64,000 nt of DNA from Candidatus Scotarchaeum otlingeri (GTDB taxonomy: Archaea > Thermoproteota > Nitrososphaeria > Geothermarchaeales > JDFR-13): NCBI GenBank assembly GCA_002011075.2, contig MTMA02000006.1, positions 1 through 64,000 of the forward strand. Reading direction: 5' to 3'. Both the position numbers and the translations under genes were made by a program. Numbering within the stretch: the first letter of the stretch is position 1; every line of letters begins with the position of its first letter. The notes under the pieces were generated by a model that was given only the letters and a program-made list of their open reading frames with translations, did no database searches and was not told the DNA's origin. Positions 1 to 9,424 of this stretch are shown in pieces.

Positions 1-889
<889 letters not shown>

Positions 890-952
890 TTAGGAGTACG
901 ACCTGGCGGGGTGGAAACACCTCTATGTTGATTTGGGTGCCGCTTAAACTCA

Positions 953-985
953 AACCCAACCATTCATTAATTGCTCGGTTGGGTT
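953..985 (-). other. rRNA leader hairpin (proximal)
   Basis: A perfect 9-bp inverted repeat, AACCCAACC (953-961) and GGTTGGGTT (977-985), with a 15-nt loop. It lies 64 nt upstream of the mature 16S end, between promoter and gene, so it is probably part of the 16S leader. Its processing partner, if any, would be beyond the 3' end of 16S and cannot be seen here. Confidence 0.6.
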
Positions 986-995
986 CTCACCATGT

Positions 996-1064
996 TTCCG
1001 CACGTGGAGATCCTGTTTTCATCGTCGGCCGACGGCCGTCTCCACAGGATACCGCCGTGCGGAA
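996..1064 (-). other. rRNA leader hairpin (distal), with competing inner pairings
   Basis: An outer stem, TTCCGCACG (996-1004) with CGTGCGGAA (1056-1064), encloses two mutually exclusive inner helices: TGGAG/CTCCA (1005-1009 with 1040-1044) and ATCCTG/CAGGAT (1010-1015 with 1045-1050). A GC-rich self-complementary block lies at 1023-1034. The position upstream of 16S suggests a folded pre-rRNA leader; a role in processing is inference. Confidence 0.55.
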
Positions 1065-1100
1065 GCTATTACTATAGCCATATAATGTTATAGCTATTTG

Positions 1101-1124
1101 CTTTATAAACTTTATCTTATAAAG
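1101..1124 (-). promoter_or_regulatory. Promoter of the rRNA operon
   Basis: On the minus strand, two TATA-like elements with purine-rich flanks (around 1102-1109 and 1115-1122) lie in an AT-rich block just upstream of the GC-rich leader. The more 3' one would place transcription start near 1075-1080, immediately before the distal leader hairpin. No other candidate is closer. Confidence 0.55.
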
Positions 1125-1260
1125 TTCATTATATTTGTTGTAATTTGCGTTTTAGATTGATTTTTACATTTATATTTAAAGAATAGCTGTGTTGTAAAGT
1201 ATATTGATATATAAATTTTATGCCTTATTTATGTTTTATCGAGGTTCTTGCTTCTTTTTC

Positions 1261-2811
1261 CTAATGTGTTTTAATTACTCCTTTTATGGTTAGAAAGGCC
1301 TTAAGGTCCCTCTTGATATTGATATATTCATATATTATATATGTCAATATAAGGGAAACCGTTATAACTAAAACGTTCAAAGACGTTATAGCGCTAACTA
1401 GATATGCTATTACTATCAGAAAACCTATTGAGATATATAGAATTATCGTTGCAATATAACTTGGAATCATATCGAATGGACTATCATAATAATTGAACAG
1501 GTATTTTATGGAGTAAATTGTGAGGGGCAATGTAAAGAGGCTTAATAAGCCATAAATCGGGATGAAGCCAATTACACTGACAATTATAGTATATATGTAG
1601 ACAGTTGCCATTAAAGATAAATAGAGCCACCTAGCCTTTTCTCTTCCGAGACGTACTACTATTGTTTTTTTATCAGTTTCTTTATCTGCATAGACATCTG
1701 GAAATTCATTAATTATCAATATTAGGGATACTAGAATCGCTAGTGGTATAGACGGAAACAATGGATCCAGTGTTAATGTTTTCGTTTGTACTACAAAGGA
1801 ACCTAAGGCGACTAACACGCCAAAATTAAGTCCTACGACAAATTCACCTATGCCTTTACCTGAAAGTCTTAAGGGGGGAGCATTATAAAAGAGGATTGAA
1901 AACAAGCCGATGACCGCTATTAAAAGAACTAAATAGGAACTAACTATTGATAAATATAATCCTATTCCGACAGCGATTATTAATGACAATAATCCTCCTA
2001 ATAGTACTTCCAACGGCGTTAACAAGCCCATCTGTATAACTCGACTGCCGCCGCTGAAGGGTCTTATGAATTGAGTATTAACTACATCCGTCCTGTATTT
2101 ATGGTCGAAATAGTCGTTTAACAAATTTACTGAAATATGCGACAATAATACCCCGAATAAAGTTAGTAATAATAACCAAATATCAATAGTGCCGATTACA
2201 TTAAGCGCTACTAAGGCGCCTAAAACTACTGGTGGAACACCCGCCACTAAAAAAGGTGCTCTTATAGCAACATACCAATTCCTCAGCTTCTGCTTAAGTA
2301 AACCAAATTCTTCAAAGGAAGATGGTCTATCTTTAAACTCTACGACTAAAGGCGGTTTCCCCTGTAAAATATCTGCCACAACTTTGTACCTTATTACATG
2401 GGGCTCTACTCTAATAACATCCAACACGTGATCCTGCCCAGTATCCTTTAACAATTTGACTATAGGTGATCGTTCAGATAATAAGGATAAAGCCTTTTCC
2501 CGCTCATTTTTATCTCTGACTATACGTGCCTTTCCCTGTACTTCTATTTCCCTCCAATTGGAAAACTCCGATATATCCATGTATTTATTGGGGTCACCCA
2601 CCTTCCTCAATATCATCAAGCTGATAGACGGATTATAAGTTATATGTATAACTTTAGGATCACGTTTTAGTGTCGCCAAATAAAAGATCAGATCATCGGT
2701 CACAGCATAATGCATCATTCTACTTCTAATATATTCACCTGCAATAGTAGAAACCGATGCTTCCGTGGCAGACCTTAAATCTCTTAATAAATCATCTCTC
2801 GACCGCCTCAT
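1261..2811 (-). CDS. FMN-binding split-barrel domain fused to UbiA-family prenyltransferase
   Basis: A 516-residue fusion. Residues 1 to about 165 resemble the pyridoxamine-phosphate-oxidase-like flavin split barrel (RMMHYAV, IHITYNPSISLMILRK, WREIEVQGKARIV). Residues about 180-510 are a polytopic UbiA prenyltransferase of the MenA type, with the first Asp-rich motif NDYFDHKYRTD and the second DVYADKETDKKT; these bind Mg-prenyl diphosphate. The likely role is prenylation of a quinone or similar aromatic precursor in the membrane, with the N-terminal domain possibly binding flavin or F420; substrate unknown. It starts with ATG shortly downstream of a TATA-like ATATTTATATTA (about 2836-2847), so the mRNA is probably nearly leaderless. 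It is the only gene between the rRNA promoter and tRNA-Leu. UbiA assignment is firm, fold of the N-terminus likely. Confidence 0.85.
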   Translation of the reverse strand: MRRSRDDLLRDLRSATEASVSTIAGEYIRSRMMHYAVTDDLIFYLATLKRDPKVIHITYNPSISLMILRKVGDPNKYMDISEFSNWREIEVQGKARIVRDKNEREKALSLLSERSPIVKLLKDTGQDHVLDVIRVEPHVIRYKVVADILQGKPPLVVEFKDRPSSFEEFGLLKQKLRNWYVAIRAPFLVAGVPPVVLGALVALNVIGTIDIWLLLLTLFGVLLSHISVNLLNDYFDHKYRTDVVNTQFIRPFSGGSRVIQMGLLTPLEVLLGGLLSLIIAVGIGLYLSIVSSYLVLLIAVIGLFSILFYNAPPLRLSGKGIGEFVVGLNFGVLVALGSFVVQTKTLTLDPLFPSIPLAILVSLILIINEFPDVYADKETDKKTIVVRLGREKARWLYLSLMATVYIYTIIVSVIGFIPIYGLLSLFTLPLTIYSIKYLFNYYDSPFDMIPSYIATIILYISIGFLIVIAYLVSAITSLNVLVITVSLILTYIIYEYINIKRDLKAFLTIKGVIKTH

Positions 2812-2933
2812 ACCAGAAAAACGATATTACAGCGTAATATAAATATCATTCTAAATCCTTCTACTCGAAAATAATTTTTGGGTTATGGTGCGGGGGGTGG
2901 GATTCGAACCCACGAAGGCCTACGCCAGCGGAT

Positions 2934-2953
2934 GCCCCATCCCATGCCTGGAT
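2934..2953 (-). other. Canonical-site (37/38) intron of tRNA-Leu(UAA)
   Basis: A 20-nt intron directly after G37. The intron's first four bases (ATCC) repeat at the start of the 3' exon, so the border could slide, but the 37/38 position fits the usual archaeal rule. Confidence 0.82.
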
Positions 2954-2959
2954 CTTAAG

Positions 2960-2992
2960 TGTGGGCCGTTCCCGGTTGCCCGGGTCTTGCCG
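2960..2992 (-). other. Non-canonical intron of tRNA-Leu(UAA)
   Basis: A 33-nt insertion on the 5' side of the anticodon arm. It contains a strong internal hairpin, CCCGG-GCAA-CCGGG. The boundary is ambiguous over two bases (repeated AC). It is inferred by comparison with tRNA-Leu(CAG) in the same window. The splicing endonuclease would have to accept a site outside 37/38. Confidence 0.8.
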
Positions 2993-3079
2993 TCCGCCCC
3001 CGTTGGCCAGGCTAGGGGAACCCCCGCATCCAATTTAATTTATATTTTTAGTGTTAATAAATTCTATTAATCATTCTAC

Positions 3080-3168
3080 TGGCGGGCCCGGAGGGATTTG
3101 AACCCCCGATACCCGGCTATCACCATATTTAGGAGGCCGGCGCCCTATCCCGGCTAGGCTACGGGCCC
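3080..3168 (-). tRNA. tRNA-Arg(CCU) with an 11-nt intron, CCA encoded
   Basis: Acceptor stem GGGCCCG/CGGGCCC, discriminator G, encoded CCA (3080-3082). The anticodon stem is CCGGC/GCCGG with U33, anticodon CCU (3131-3133) and A37. Between 37 and 38 an 11-nt stretch (3119-3129) must be removed to give a seven-base loop, so this is an unusually short intron at the canonical site. The T-arm GGGGG-TTCAAAT-CCCTC contains one G-U pair. A TATA-like TTTATAAATC on the minus strand near 3213-3222 is its likely promoter. Confidence 0.95.
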
Positions 3169-3280
3169 TATTCTAATTTTATATTTTGGTACAATATTAT
3201 GATTGTAAGGTCTATAGATTTATAAATTTTGGTAGAGGATGTATTGATACTTACTCAATTAAACTATAATCTATAATATT

Positions 3281-3562
3281 TTAGTCTCTTATTGTTTCCA
3301 ATATACTAACAGCGTTCCATATTTTTACTCGCGCAAAAGAGGGCATGTTAGGGTCATACAAAACATTCTCAATCGTTCCTATAGCGTTTGCCGCGCGCAC
3401 GGCAGGGGAATATTTCTCGTCGTATAGGGCATTAATAGCGTCCTCAGCAGTTCTCCTTATATTCCGGGGAATTAACCGTGAACTTGCTATTTCTCGCAGT
3501 ATTGAAGCTGCGTTATCAATCCTTTTTTGGATCTCCTCCTTTGATAATTTTCTCCTAGGCAT
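3281..3562 (-). CDS. UPF0147 family protein
   Basis: A 93-residue, mainly helical acidic protein matching the archaeal UPF0147 family in length and pattern (N-terminal PRRKLSKEEIQKRIDNAAS, then IPRNIRRTAEDAINAL). The function of the family is unknown. The ATG is preceded by GGAGGTG at a spacing of 11 nt; another ATG between them leads to an immediate stop. It is a single-gene unit between tRNA-Arg and a divergent zinc-ribbon gene. Confidence 0.85.
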   Translation of the reverse strand: MPRRKLSKEEIQKRIDNAASILREIASSRLIPRNIRRTAEDAINALYDEKYSPAVRAANAIGTIENVLYDPNMPSFARVKIWNAVSILETIRD

Positions 3563-3732
3563 TTTTCATTATTCACCTCCACGAAATGAGAGTTCTACAA
3601 TTTTTGCTTCAGAGGATTTTTCATCTATTTCATATAGATTTACAGGTAATTAACCTTTTCCTAGTATTATCTTAGCTAAGCCTATTATTAAATCCATTTA
3701 TATAATTTTCGAGTTCTATCTGTATATTTGAG

Positions 3733-4068
3733 ATGTCCGAAGCTTCCAAAAAAATATCAGAATATATTAGGAAAGGCTGGAAAATATCATCATATCATTG
3801 TCCATTGTGCAGTAATCCTCTTGTAAGTCGTGATAACACGCATTATTGTGCGGTTTGTGAGAAAGAGGTGAAGGTGGTTAGAGACGAAGAGGAGTATCGG
3901 TCCGCTGTAATATCTAATGTACTAGAAAACCTCAAGATAGAGATAGTCAATTCTATCTCGCAGATCATGGCTGTTGAAGACTGGTCATATGATGAAAAGT
4001 ATTTAGAATTGATAGATAAGTATCTCGAGATATTGAGTAAAATTAATCGTATTTATAGTTCTGAGTAG
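3733..4068 (+). CDS. Zinc-ribbon protein of the Sjogren/scleroderma autoantigen 1 (UPF0148) type
   Basis: A 111-residue protein. After a short helix, residues about 23-43 form a four-cysteine zinc ribbon (CPLCSNPL ... HYCAVCEKEV), followed by a helical, probably coiled-coil tail. This architecture matches archaeal UPF0148 proteins related to eukaryotic SSSCA1/ZNRD2; the role is unknown. Its last 26 bases overlap the 3' end of the convergent Hef gene, a tail-to-tail overlap. Confidence 0.75.
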   Translation: MSEASKKISEYIRKGWKISSYHCPLCSNPLVSRDNTHYCAVCEKEVKVVRDEEEYRSAVISNVLENLKIEIVNSISQIMAVEDWSYDEKYLELIDKYLEILSKINRIYSSE

Positions 4069-6274
4069 AAAGATAATCTGAAGTCAATATCTTCCTAATT
4101 TTTCTTGCTATTTTAGACCCAATTCCTTTTACCTGCATCAATTCCTCTTCTGATGCCCTGAAAACATTTTCAACTGTGCGAAAATGTCTCAGTAATCTGT
4201 CAGCCAACACCGTATCTACATCAGGGAGACCGGCGACCACAAACTTCTGAATATCCTTTAAAGAGAGGGGGCGCCTCTCGAGTCTAGTAGGTGGCGGTTG
4301 TTTTCCTTCAACAAATCGTTTTATTATTGCATAAAGTAATTTGGCGGTTTCCAACTCATCTCTGGAATAATATATCGGAATCTTAAAATCCATCAATATC
4401 GTTAATATTATTCCATTCAGGGCAGGTTCTCCGAGTCTTTTCATGAAAGCTGACTTCTCACCTTCAAGTATAATGAGGGAAGAATATTTTGGTGCTGATA
4501 ATTCTTTTAGTTGTTTAAATATACGGCCATCAATAATTGATGCCGCGAGGTCATCGTATTTTTTCCGTTCGATAAGTATATTGCCGATTAGATAATCGCC
4601 TATTGGGAGCTCTGTAAGGTCGATTTTAATATTCTTTTCTCTTAAGTAATTGAAAATAATATCTGCGTGTTCTCTGTGATCTACTTTTATAGTCGTTATA
4701 TACCGAGCGGGTTTCTCTCTTCTTTTCTCGTTTAGATACGTATCTAGTTTAATATGATGTGGCTCGTCCGATAATAGTTTTAATTCACTAAGTAATTGTT
4801 TTTCCTTCTTTACTCCCGCCCAGTATCGGGATTCATCTCGAGTACCTGGGTTTATAATAAAGTATATTTTTCCCGGCAGTGTTCTTCCTGTTCTACCTGC
4901 ACGTTGGATACGTCTGATAGCGCTGATAGGGTTATCATAAAAAACTACTGCTTTGCATTCGCTTATATCTAGTCCTTCTTCGCCTATATGTGTGGCTATA
5001 AGTATATTTATTTCTTGTTTCCTAAATCGTTCTAAAACCATTATCTGCTCCTTTTGTCGCATTCCCCTCTTCTTTGATGATTGTCCTATAAGATAATCCG
5101 ATGTATAACCTAATTTTTCTATCAATTCTTTTAGGTATATAGCCATCGATTTTAAACCTACAAATATTAATATTCCATCGTTATCAGTAGCTAATATTCT
5201 CTTTAAGGATTCAATCTTCGGATATGAATAATTATTTTCTAGTATTTTCTTTATTAATACATAGGCTTCATTTACATTTTTGTCATTTATAATATTCTTC
5301 TCGGTAAGGCGCCTCTTATAGGCTGCTCTATTTAAGATATCCTGGTAGTACTCCAAAAAAGGTCGGTATCCATAGGATTCAAAATATGTTAATAAACGAT
5401 CAATAATTATTAATTCATTAATAATGTTTTTACATTGTTTTTTATCATTGTGAGAGATCTTACCTTCTATATACAGGTTATCTATATGTTCACGTAGCTC
5501 ATTTAGTTTAGAAAATGAAATAATTCTATAATTAAGATTTAATGACAAATCATTTTTTAACGTTTGATTTAATATAGAAAGCCGTTTCTCTATTGAGTTG
5601 ATAAGCAGTTTGTATATATGATAGAAAAATTTATCAGGAGAAGACCGCACAAGTAACAATTTAATAGGGGGAAGATACGCCCGCAATTCATAGTCTTTTT
5701 TAGTTAGTACGTATATATCTGAAAGATGTAGATTGTTCATTATAGCCATCGTTTTAGATGTGCTTCCCGGTGACGCTGTAAGACCTATTACATGAGGAAT
5801 ATACGAAGCCGATATATAACGCATTATCTTCACATAGGGATGTGAACCAATGGCATGATGGGCTTCATCAAAAACAATTACCCGTATGCTGTCTATAGGT
5901 ATCCATCCTTTAATTAGGTCATTATATAACACTTGAGGGGTTGAAAACACTATTTTTTTGGTCCATAGGTTCTTTCGGCTTCTTGGAGATGATTCACCGG
6001 TTATAATCGCCATATCATCATTTATTTTAAGGTTTTCTCTAAAGTATTCATAGTGTTGTTTTACAAGAGGACGGGTTGGAGCTACGAATAATATTAAGCC
6101 TGTGTTACTTTCTAATAATAAATCCGCTATATAAAGAAGGGTAATTGTAGTTTTACCGGTCCCAGTAGGTAAAACTGTCAATAAATTGGTTTTTTTCATT
6201 AAATCCGCTATCTTTAACTGATAATCCCTCTTTATAATCGCGGATTCCTTAATAAGTGGGTGGTCCACATACAT
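4043..6274 (-). CDS. hef: Hef: SF2 helicase fused to XPF-type structure-specific nuclease
   Basis: 743 residues. The N-terminal helicase has motif I TGTGKTT (about 37-43), motif II DEAH (about 136-139), motif III TASPG and a C-terminal RecA fold with motif VI RIQRAGRTGR. The second half is an XPF/Mus81 nuclease with GDYLIGN...LIERKKYDDL, that is the GDY and ERKxxxD active site, followed by tandem helix-hairpin-helix elements (DVDTVLADRLLRHF; VKGIGSKIARKI). Archaeal Hef unwinds and cuts stalled forks and resembles FANCM. Both catalytic halves look intact. In typical crenarchaea the helicase half is missing, so the full form is informative about lineage. It is 4 nt downstream of thymidylate kinase and probably co-transcribed with it. 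Confidence 0.95.
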   Translation of the reverse strand: MYVDHPLIKESAIIKRDYQLKIADLMKKTNLLTVLPTGTGKTTITLLYIADLLLESNTGLILFVAPTRPLVKQHYEYFRENLKINDDMAIITGESSPRSRKNLWTKKIVFSTPQVLYNDLIKGWIPIDSIRVIVFDEAHHAIGSHPYVKIMRYISASYIPHVIGLTASPGSTSKTMAIMNNLHLSDIYVLTKKDYELRAYLPPIKLLLVRSSPDKFFYHIYKLLINSIEKRLSILNQTLKNDLSLNLNYRIISFSKLNELREHIDNLYIEGKISHNDKKQCKNIINELIIIDRLLTYFESYGYRPFLEYYQDILNRAAYKRRLTEKNIINDKNVNEAYVLIKKILENNYSYPKIESLKRILATDNDGILIFVGLKSMAIYLKELIEKLGYTSDYLIGQSSKKRGMRQKEQIMVLERFRKQEINILIATHIGEEGLDISECKAVVFYDNPISAIRRIQRAGRTGRTLPGKIYFIINPGTRDESRYWAGVKKEKQLLSELKLLSDEPHHIKLDTYLNEKRREKPARYITTIKVDHREHADIIFNYLREKNIKIDLTELPIGDYLIGNILIERKKYDDLAASIIDGRIFKQLKELSAPKYSSLIILEGEKSAFMKRLGEPALNGIILTILMDFKIPIYYSRDELETAKLLYAIIKRFVEGKQPPPTRLERRPLSLKDIQKFVVAGLPDVDTVLADRLLRHFRTVENVFRASEEELMQVKGIGSKIARKIRKILTSDYLSTQNYKYD

Positions 6275-6278
6275 TCCT

Positions 6279-6863
6279 TTACTTACCCATTATAATATGG
6301 AGTATTTCATCAACTAAATTTTTTGGGTCACGGGTACCGTCCAACACCACAAATCCATATTTATTCACCATCTCAGAATATTTTTTATTTACGATATACA
6401 AGGTTTCTTTTTTCTCTGTAACACGTAACGCACGCCCAGATTCTATTAGTCTAGATAACCCCATCTCTGGAGATATTTGGATCAAAAATGTATAATCAGG
6501 TTTTATGATATATTTATTTATCTCCTCTAACCATTCAATCGAAATATCTTGGCCAGATTGATATGCATAAGAAGAATAAACATATCTATCAGAGATAACA
6601 AAATCAACCTTTTTGAGAAAGGGTTCTATAATTGCCTTATTATGCCAGCGTCTATCTGCTGCGAAAAGAAGCGCTTCATAAATAAGATCTCTTTCTTTTG
6701 CACTAGACAAATATTTTTTTATTATCTTTCCGATCGGACCATCTGTAGGTTCAGCAGTTGATTTGACTGAAAAACCCTGGTTCCTTAATTGTATAGCTAA
6801 TAACTCAGCGATGGTAGTTTTTCCACTGCCATCTATACCTTCGAAGACTATAAACTTTCCCAT
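6279..6863 (-). CDS. tmk: Thymidylate kinase
   Basis: Phosphorylates dTMP to dTDP with ATP. Walker A GIDGSGKTT (about residues 8-16), the nucleotide-binding DRYVYSSYAYQ segment in the middle, and a length near 195 residues are typical of the family. The frame opens with GTG ATG AAT ATG; I chose the third in-frame start (MGKFIVFEGIDG) because it matches family N-termini and has GTGATGA upstream; the gene may instead begin at 6869 or 6872. It lies immediately upstream of hef, linking dTTP supply with fork repair in one unit. Confidence 0.95.
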   Translation of the reverse strand: MGKFIVFEGIDGSGKTTIAELLAIQLRNQGFSVKSTAEPTDGPIGKIIKKYLSSAKERDLIYEALLFAADRRWHNKAIIEPFLKKVDFVISDRYVYSSYAYQSGQDISIEWLEEINKYIIKPDYTFLIQISPEMGLSRLIESGRALRVTEKKETLYIVNKKYSEMVNKYGFVVLDGTRDPKNLVDEILHIIMGK

Positions 6864-6989
6864 ATTCATCACTTACTACAAAAATAATTCTGCAACCTAT
6901 ATATTCTACTATCTTAATAAAGGTTGTCATAAAAAATGAGTTTATGCATAATTAGAGAACTCTTTTAGTATCAGCACTTGTAGGAGTCT

Positions 6990-7000
6990 TTATATAAAAC
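6990..7000 (+). promoter_or_regulatory. TATA box of the XPD-like helicase gene
   Basis: TTATATAAAAC preceded by purine-poor TAGGAGTC. It predicts transcription start near 7018-7026, which is why GTG at 7026 is a serious alternative start of the downstream gene as a leaderless message. Confidence 0.5.
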
Positions 7001-7007
7001 GATCAGA

Positions 7008-8771
7008 TTGTATTATGGGAAAACGGTGGATAACCTAAATTTTTTCCCTTTTACAATAAAAAAGTATCAAGTTAGATTATACAAAGAGATTTATAGCCGT
7101 ATAGGAGAGGGAAAAGCTATAGTCTTCGAAGCGCCTATGGGCATAGGTAAGACAGTGTTAGCATTGTCATCAGCGTTAGCCTATTCACAGGATAATCAGT
7201 TGAAGCTGCTATATATTTCACGTACACACCTTCTCTCAGAAAAAGTTATGCACATTATCAAGAAAATCAAATCTAAGGCTAATATAGATATAAACATCGT
7301 TAATATACGTGGTAAAAGGAATTTATGTCCTATATTTCCAGGGTCGGATGTCGCCGCTTTATTATGTTCGGCACTGAGGTTCTTTAGAACCTGTAATTAT
7401 TACCATAAAGCCATTTTTGATTATAATGACGGTCTCAAAATAATTAAGAGGGTCACCGGAAATATACATTATAATGAAATAATAGAAAGATTGATTAACG
7501 CAGGGATTTGTCCATACTATTTACTTAGGCATGTTGTGAGCGATGCCGATGTAATGATAGGAACATATTTTTATGTATTTGGCGGAAGTCCCATGATAGA
7601 TCCTTTAAGTATGCTCAATATTAATCCAAAGAATTACATTCTTATAGCGGATGAAGCACATAATATACCTGAGTATGTATTTGATAGTTACACAAATTCG
7701 GTTGACATCTCTAAATTAAGTGATATAACACATATACCTAGTTTATCAGATGAAACATATAATCTAATAAATAGAATACTTATAAAGCTAAAGGAATTCT
7801 CTGATGGAAAAAGGAGAATATTAAGTCTAGATAAGATCTATGATGTTTTAGATATTAATGAATGCTTATTATTATATAAACTGTTACGTGGATGGATTCC
7901 TAAAAGAATAATGTACGAGTATCAGAAAAAGCTCGGAGAAAAGGAAATTCAGCATATAGTATCATTATATAATTTTCTGGGGCTAATCCTGTCAAATAGT
8001 GAAAACTATAAAATAGCTGTTAATGATGGAAAGCTGGTGTTATACCCGTTTGGACTCTATAAATTTATAGCTACACAGTTAAAACAATTTTATTCCTATA
8101 TTCTTATATCAGCAACATTTCCGTCGGCAAGTTTCCTCGATAAAATTTTTGGATTAAAAATCTCACGTGATTACGAAAGAATTGAATTTCTCTCTATTCC
8201 TCATATTAAGAAAATAAAAGTACTTGTGGTCCCCGGCATAACAACGCTATATAAATATAGATCTGTTACTCTATACGAGGAATATGTTAGATTGCTTAAA
8301 GAAATACATAAGAAGCACAGAAAAAAAGTAATAGCATTCGCTGCATCGAGAGAAGTTGTGGAAGGTATAAAATCAGTTAGTAAGGAAGACATTTGCATTG
8401 GAGAAGAATTTACAGATTTCAGAGATAACGATGCAAATATTTTATTGTTCTCTCAGCGTGGGAGATGGAGGGAGGGTATCGACATAAAAGGGAATATACT
8501 AGTAATAATAGGCGTTTCTATTCCTACGCCCGATTTGCTTAATCAACTCAAAATTCACACGATATATCATAATACTGGAAGTACAAGAGATAGCTATATA
8601 ATTTCGGGTATCATAGCTGCAATTCAATCTATAGGACGTATACTTAGAGAGGAAAAGGACGAGGTCTATATTTATCTTCTGGAGAACAGATTCCTGAATA
8701 AGAAATATATAGATTATTTTCCGAATTGGCTTAAGAAACATGTCAGTATAGTAAAGCCTAACGAAATATGA
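7008..8771 (+). CDS. xpd: XPD/DinG-family DNA helicase
   Basis: SF2 5'-3' helicase of the iron-sulfur XPD/Rad3 family, 587 residues. Walker A is APMGIGKT (about 41-48), DEAH is at about 219-222, and the C-terminal motifs are GRWREGIDI and IQSIGRILRE. Four cysteines between motifs Ia and II (KRNLC, ALLC, RTC, GIC) are placed as expected for the FeS cluster. In archaea XPD acts in DNA repair. The frame opens with TTG at 7008; GTG at 7026 is about 30 nt from a TATA box and may be the true leaderless start. The next gene follows after 82 nt on the same strand. Confidence 0.92.
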   Translation: MYYGKTVDNLNFFPFTIKKYQVRLYKEIYSRIGEGKAIVFEAPMGIGKTVLALSSALAYSQDNQLKLLYISRTHLLSEKVMHIIKKIKSKANIDINIVNIRGKRNLCPIFPGSDVAALLCSALRFFRTCNYYHKAIFDYNDGLKIIKRVTGNIHYNEIIERLINAGICPYYLLRHVVSDADVMIGTYFYVFGGSPMIDPLSMLNINPKNYILIADEAHNIPEYVFDSYTNSVDISKLSDITHIPSLSDETYNLINRILIKLKEFSDGKRRILSLDKIYDVLDINECLLLYKLLRGWIPKRIMYEYQKKLGEKEIQHIVSLYNFLGLILSNSENYKIAVNDGKLVLYPFGLYKFIATQLKQFYSYILISATFPSASFLDKIFGLKISRDYERIEFLSIPHIKKIKVLVVPGITTLYKYRSVTLYEEYVRLLKEIHKKHRKKVIAFAASREVVEGIKSVSKEDICIGEEFTDFRDNDANILLFSQRGRWREGIDIKGNILVIIGVSIPTPDLLNQLKIHTIYHNTGSTRDSYIISGIIAAIQSIGRILREEKDEVYIYLLENRFLNKKYIDYFPNWLKKHVSIVKPNEI

Positions 8772-8853
8772 AAAACACAAAACTTTAATATATTAAGTAA
8801 TATTGAAAACATAATATTTTTAGCTAAATAGTTAATAAGGGGAGAGGAAAATA

Positions 8854-9420
8854 TTGAAAAACATTTCTGAATTGACAAATGACCAACTAATTATGTTTTA
8901 CGGCAGGCCTTCCGAGTGGCGGAAAAAAACTATTTTAAAGCTTCTACATAATAAAATCGGCTTAGTCGATAAAGTATTCTTTATAGATTTAACCTATTCT
9001 TTATCTCCAGATGACTTTTTAGGATGGAAACTAGAGGAATTAAGAAAAATTTTTATTGTTAGTTTGTCGGATAAAGAACTATTGTTATTCATTGACTATC
9101 TAGCTAACATTAAGAATATTACTGAAAAAATAATTGTAGTTTTGCATCCCTTTTATACACAAGGTGGATTAAAAATCAACGGCAAGGAAATCGATCCATT
9201 ATATGTTTTCTTTGGTCTTAAGTCCACATGCTTAAATAATCAAAATGTGGTGGTATGGCTAATAATCGATACTAATGTCATCGATACAGAAAAATTACCG
9301 ATGTTTTCAATAATAAAAGACGAGGTAAAAACAATAATTGGAATTATTAAGATTGATAATCAAATAAGCTTGAAAGCATCTATTAATAATAAGTTATATA
9401 GCTACGTTTTTTCATTGTAA
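8854..9420 (+). CDS. Uncharacterised protein resembling a degenerate RecA-fold ATPase
   Basis: 188 residues, starting with TTG 8 nt after the strong ribosome-binding site GGGGAGAGG. I do not recognise the family. The order of its predicted strands resembles a RadB/KaiC-like core: IMFYGRPSEWRKKTILKLL where a Walker A would be (no GKT), KVFFIDLTYSLSPDDF resembling the strand after it, LLLFIDYLANI with KIIVVLHP where Walker B would be, and NVVVWLIIDTNVID near the fourth strand. If this is right it cannot bind ATP normally. Its position just after the XPD-like helicase suggests a partner role. The resemblance is inference. Confidence 0.5.
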   Translation: MKNISELTNDQLIMFYGRPSEWRKKTILKLLHNKIGLVDKVFFIDLTYSLSPDDFLGWKLEELRKIFIVSLSDKELLLFIDYLANIKNITEKIIVVLHPFYTQGGLKINGKEIDPLYVFFGLKSTCLNNQNVVVWLIIDTNVIDTEKLPMFSIIKDEVKTIIGIIKIDNQISLKASINNKLYSYVFSL

Positions 9421-9424
9421 TTAG

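Larger units (their letters stand above)
2886..3027 (-). tRNA. tRNA-Leu(UAA) with two introns, CCA encoded
   Basis: Removing two segments gives a tRNA almost identical outside the anticodon arm to the intronless tRNA-Leu(CAG) at 30616-30701. The anticodon stem is GCGGA/TCCGC and the loop CTTAAGA, with U33, anticodon UAA at 2955-2957 and G37. Intron A, 33 nt (2960-2992 or shifted by up to 2 nt because of repeated bases), interrupts the 5' side of the anticodon arm around positions 30-33. Intron B, 20 nt (2934-2953), is at the canonical site between 37 and 38. The long variable arm and T-arm GTGGGTTCGAATCCCAC are intact, and the terminal CCA is encoded. A long ORF crossing this locus on the plus strand is spurious. 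Confidence 0.93.

Noticed and set aside
2885-3070. A 61-residue ORF on the plus strand
   Set aside because: It lies across the intron-containing tRNA-Leu gene on the opposite strand and has no coding character.
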